From NCBI RefSeq assembly GCF_024298885.1, contig NZ_CP101167.1, positions 1-64,000 of the forward strand: a stretch of 64,000 nucleotides of DNA, read 5' to 3'. Below, piece by piece: positions 62,097 to 64,000 of this stretch. The notes beneath the pieces were generated by a model. That model was not told the DNA's origin. It saw only the letters and a list, made by a program, of their open reading frames with translations, and did no database searches. Origin of the DNA: Haloglomus halophilum. GTDB lineage: Archaea; Halobacteriota; Halobacteria; Halobacteriales; Haloarculaceae. The translations under genes and the position numbers were made by a program. Every line of letters starts with the position of its first letter. The first letter of the stretch is position 1.

Positions 62097-62642
62097 TTAC
62101 TCCTCATTACGGGGGTCGTGGTCATAATCGTTCGGTTCGTGGGATTCCTGCTCGCCGGTGTCGCGGTCCGTTGGGAGCTGCTCCGTCCCGTCGATACGGG
62201 CCAGCCACAGATTGATGGTCGCCTCGTATTCCGGTGCCAGCGGCTCTGTGTGCGCCCGCAGATACGCGAGCACATCGTCCACATCGACACTGGACTCGTC
62301 TGTCGCGAGTGCCTTCAGAATCTCTTTGATCTCCCGATCGTAGTCGAAGCGCAGCCCATTCAGCGCGTAGAAAATCCGGGTCGACATGAGTGCTGTTCGC
62401 TTGTTGCCATCGACAAACGGATGATTGGCCGCAATGAGCCGGAGCAGCTGGAAGGCCTTCTCGTGGAGCGACTCGGGGCCCTGACCGAACTGGCCTTCCT
62501 GAACGTGTTCCACGGCGTATTCGATATCGCCTGGCGAGGCCACCCCGGCGGTAGTCTCTGCATTTGCCTCCACGATCAACGCGTGAATGGCCTGGATGTC
62601 GTCGGCCGACAGGTAGCTGATCGACTCCGAGTCCTCGCCCAT
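62097..62642 (-). CDS. Doc/Fic-family toxin
   Basis: 181 residues with the Fic/Doc motif HPFVDGNKRTA in the middle. The Lys and Thr in place of the second Arg match Doc, which phosphorylates EF-Tu (elongation factor) rather than adding AMP. Helical segments around it (LSADDIQAIHALIVE and LRLIAANH) fit the family. A C-terminal acidic, polar tail of 30 residues is extra. The gene is followed by a 45-residue protein; no Phd gene is visible upstream. Plasmid addiction is the likely role. Confidence 0.82.
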   Translation of the reverse strand: MGEDSESISYLSADDIQAIHALIVEANAETTAGVASPGDIEYAVEHVQEGQFGQGPESLHEKAFQLLRLIAANHPFVDGNKRTALMSTRIFYALNGLRFDYDREIKEILKALATDESSVDVDDVLAYLRAHTEPLAPEYEATINLWLARIDGTEQLPTDRDTGEQESHEPNDYDHDPRNEE

Positions 62643-62670
62643 TGTCGATATCCTCTACGACAACGCGTAT

Positions 62671-63657
62671 CTATCTACTGTTTTGTGGAGCGCACTCGCG
62701 GGCCACCGCGGTGGCAAGATCTCCGCGCTGTCCGATGTCGAGCTCCTGCAGCACGTCGCGGTGGTTCCGTATCGTCGTTGCCGTAACGCTCGCCACGGCC
62801 GCGGCCTCGCCCTGTGTTACCCATCGCCCTGCTTCCTGGCCGGCCGTGTAGAGACAGGCCGCAGCGAAGCCGGCGGGATGGACGCCGGTCGTCACGCCGG
62901 CATCCTCGGCCGCTTCGGCAAGTGTTCGCGCTCGACGTCGGATCCGCTCCGGACAGTCGAGGTCAGATGCGAGCCGCGGAATGTACATCGTCGGTGTCGC
63001 GGGTTTGGCTGGGAGACCTAGCTCCTCGTTGAGTGTCTTGTAGGCGTTCGTGACCCGTGATTCCCCGACCGTCGCGACTGCCACGATGTCGTCGAGGAGC
63101 TGCGACCGGCCGTTGCATCGGCCGGTACCGTAGATGCTCGCTGCACCGATGGCTTCGATGGATCTGCCACGAAGCAGATCCTCGCTCTGAGCCCTCCGGA
63201 AGAGCTGGCACGCCTGGTCACGAATCGACTCGGAGAGTTCGAGCGCACTCGCCAGCCGGCGCACCTCGCCCAACCCGTGTGCGAGATTCCGTTCCGCTTT
63301 GGACCGCCAGCGACCACGGGTCTGCTCACGCCGCATCCGAGCGAGCCGCCGTCGCTTCTGTCCTGAGAGTTCATTCCCGTGAGCATCGGTTCTGTGACCG
63401 ATCTCCGTCGAGAGGCCTCGATCGTGGCGGGCCGCCGTTAACGGTGCGCCTGTTCGCTCGCGCTCGTCTGCATCGTACGCTCGCCATTCTGGCCCGTGGT
63501 CGATCCGCTGCTCGTTGATGACCAGGCCACAGTCCTCGCAGATGGTTTCGACTGCGTTGGTGGTGACCCGCCCGTCGCACTCGGGACACAGGTTAGCGCT
63601 CGACTCCGTCTGGGCGTCCTCATCGAAGTCAGTTTCGTAGATGTCTCTGATTGCCAT
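62671..63657 (-). CDS. TFB-family transcription initiation factor (paralogue)
   Basis: 328 residues. The zinc ribbon near the N-terminus is CPECDGRVTTNAVETICEDCG, the B-finger region ends at ERTGAPLTAARHDRGLSTEIG, and two cyclin repeats follow (about 130-230 and 235-328). Haloarchaea encode several TFBs that steer RNA polymerase to different promoter sets. The ATG at 63657 is chosen over 63708 because leader element 13 lies just upstream. A fragment of another tfb copy lies at 60676-60855. Its leader puts this gene inside the group it may control. Confidence 0.9.
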   Translation of the reverse strand: MAIRDIYETDFDEDAQTESSANLCPECDGRVTTNAVETICEDCGLVINEQRIDHGPEWRAYDADERERTGAPLTAARHDRGLSTEIGHRTDAHGNELSGQKRRRLARMRREQTRGRWRSKAERNLAHGLGEVRRLASALELSESIRDQACQLFRRAQSEDLLRGRSIEAIGAASIYGTGRCNGRSQLLDDIVAVATVGESRVTNAYKTLNEELGLPAKPATPTMYIPRLASDLDCPERIRRRARTLAEAAEDAGVTTGVHPAGFAAACLYTAGQEAGRWVTQGEAAAVASVTATTIRNHRDVLQELDIGQRGDLATAVARECAPQNSR

Positions 63658-63696
63658 GGTTCTCACCGTGTTCAGGGAACCCGCCAGTACGGCGAG

Positions 63697-63722
63697 CCCC
63701 TCACCCATTGAGGGGACAATAG
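63697..63722 (-). promoter_or_regulatory. Leader hairpin element 13
   Basis: Minus strand: box CTATTGTC, then stem CCCCTC/GAGGGG with loop AATGGGT, upstream of the tfb gene. The box is a weaker match than in other copies. Confidence 0.65.
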
Positions 63723-63891
63723 ACTCTATGCTGGACTGAAGTGCCTACACAGGGAGTCGGGGGAACTTCGATGCCTGCCGTAAGAACGGCAAGAAGTGGA
63801 ACAAGGTCCGCGACTGGGGCTACGACGAAATGTCACTAGACCTCCTGTACTCCAGATCGAGTCCTTTCTCATAGGATATGATGGGGCAGGA
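63723..63891. other. Spacer with a possible coding fragment
   Basis: A plus-strand stretch (about 63750-63870) reads GNFDACRKNGKKWNKVRDWG and on; it looks coding-like but has no start or family, so it may be a gene remnant. Confidence 0.25.
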
Positions 63892-64000
63892 CTAATCGTC
63901 CCGCTTCAGTGCTGCGTAGTACGGCACGCCCATCCTCACCGCGCCAATGAGTCTGTAGATGCCGTAGACGGCGCCAAGGGAGATACCGACGGTTACAGCC
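63892..64000 (-). CDS. Partial membrane protein (C-terminus only)
   Basis: The last 35 codons of a gene running off the right edge: a hydrophobic stretch (AVTVGISLGAVYGIYRLIGAV) then RMGVPYYAALKRDD and TAG. It ends a membrane protein of unknown type. Confidence 0.55.
   Translation of the reverse strand, partial: AVTVGISLGAVYGIYRLIGAVRMGVPYYAALKRDD

Noticed and set aside
1-64000. CRISPR arrays, rRNA or tRNA genes
   Set aside because: No evenly spaced direct repeats with unique spacers, and no recognisable rRNA or tRNA sequence was found by eye.

Overview
The window looks like part of a haloarchaeal megaplasmid or secondary replicon. The evidence is: very acidic proteins, GC-rich codon use, leaderless promoters with TATA-like boxes, an Orc1/Cdc6 replication gene inside arrays of G-tailed origin boxes, a ParA partition gene, a CetZ tubulin homologue, a TFB paralogue, Bat-type HTH regulators and several haloarchaeal IS elements. 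I cannot name the species. No rRNA, tRNA or CRISPR array was seen.

Layout. 1-1.7 kb: partition module (ParA, acidic partner, TGAATCA-type repeats on both sides). 1.9-14.1 kb: membrane, stress and envelope genes (IS4 fragment, tandem UspA, a VTT/DedA protein, two divergent CNNM/CorC proteins, amphi-Trp protein, HtpX, a secreted glycoprotein-like protein, a DUF502 protein, an ArsR-like regulator with a membrane partner, a zinc-ribbon protein, CetZ). 14.1-17.5 kb: replication origin around orc1/cdc6. 17.5-34.8 kb: plasmid accessory zone with vapBC, an AbiEii-like nucleotidyltransferase pair, an ArdC-like antirestriction protein, a large STAND NTPase with an N-terminal nuclease, a membrane-anchored Mrr-like nuclease and many small haloarchaeal proteins of unknown function. 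35-50 kb: a fatty-acid beta-oxidation island (MaoC, acyl-CoA dehydrogenase, acyl-CoA ligase, thiolase with its DUF35 partner, HAD/ECH fusion, IclR) embedded among whole and broken IS elements (IS5-, IS4/ISH8-, IS6-, IS630- and IS605-like). 50-64 kb: a second accessory zone with small proteins, a Bat/cupin/DUF2255/SDR cluster, duplicated zinc-ribbon genes, a Doc toxin module and a TFB paralogue.

Two repeated signals tie the accessory zones together. First, thirteen minus-strand genes are preceded by the same layout: a GTTTWTYG-like box, then a GC-rich hairpin whose arm sequences change while pairing is kept and whose loop is usually RRKGGGTG-like. This looks like a structured leader or promoter element defining a plasmid regulon, and I know of no description of it. 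Second, six inverted repeats (TTAACCAACA, 20-22 nt, TGTTGGTTAA; arm starts 30-32 bp apart) sit at gene-module boundaries; one lies beside a truncated tfb remnant. The TFB paralogue encoded here carries the leader itself and is an obvious candidate regulator, but that link is inference.

The window also shows active decay and rearrangement: an IS630-like element inserted into a tnpB gene, single-base frameshifts in two transposases and one zinc-ribbon gene, and in-frame TAG codons in three otherwise continuous reading frames.
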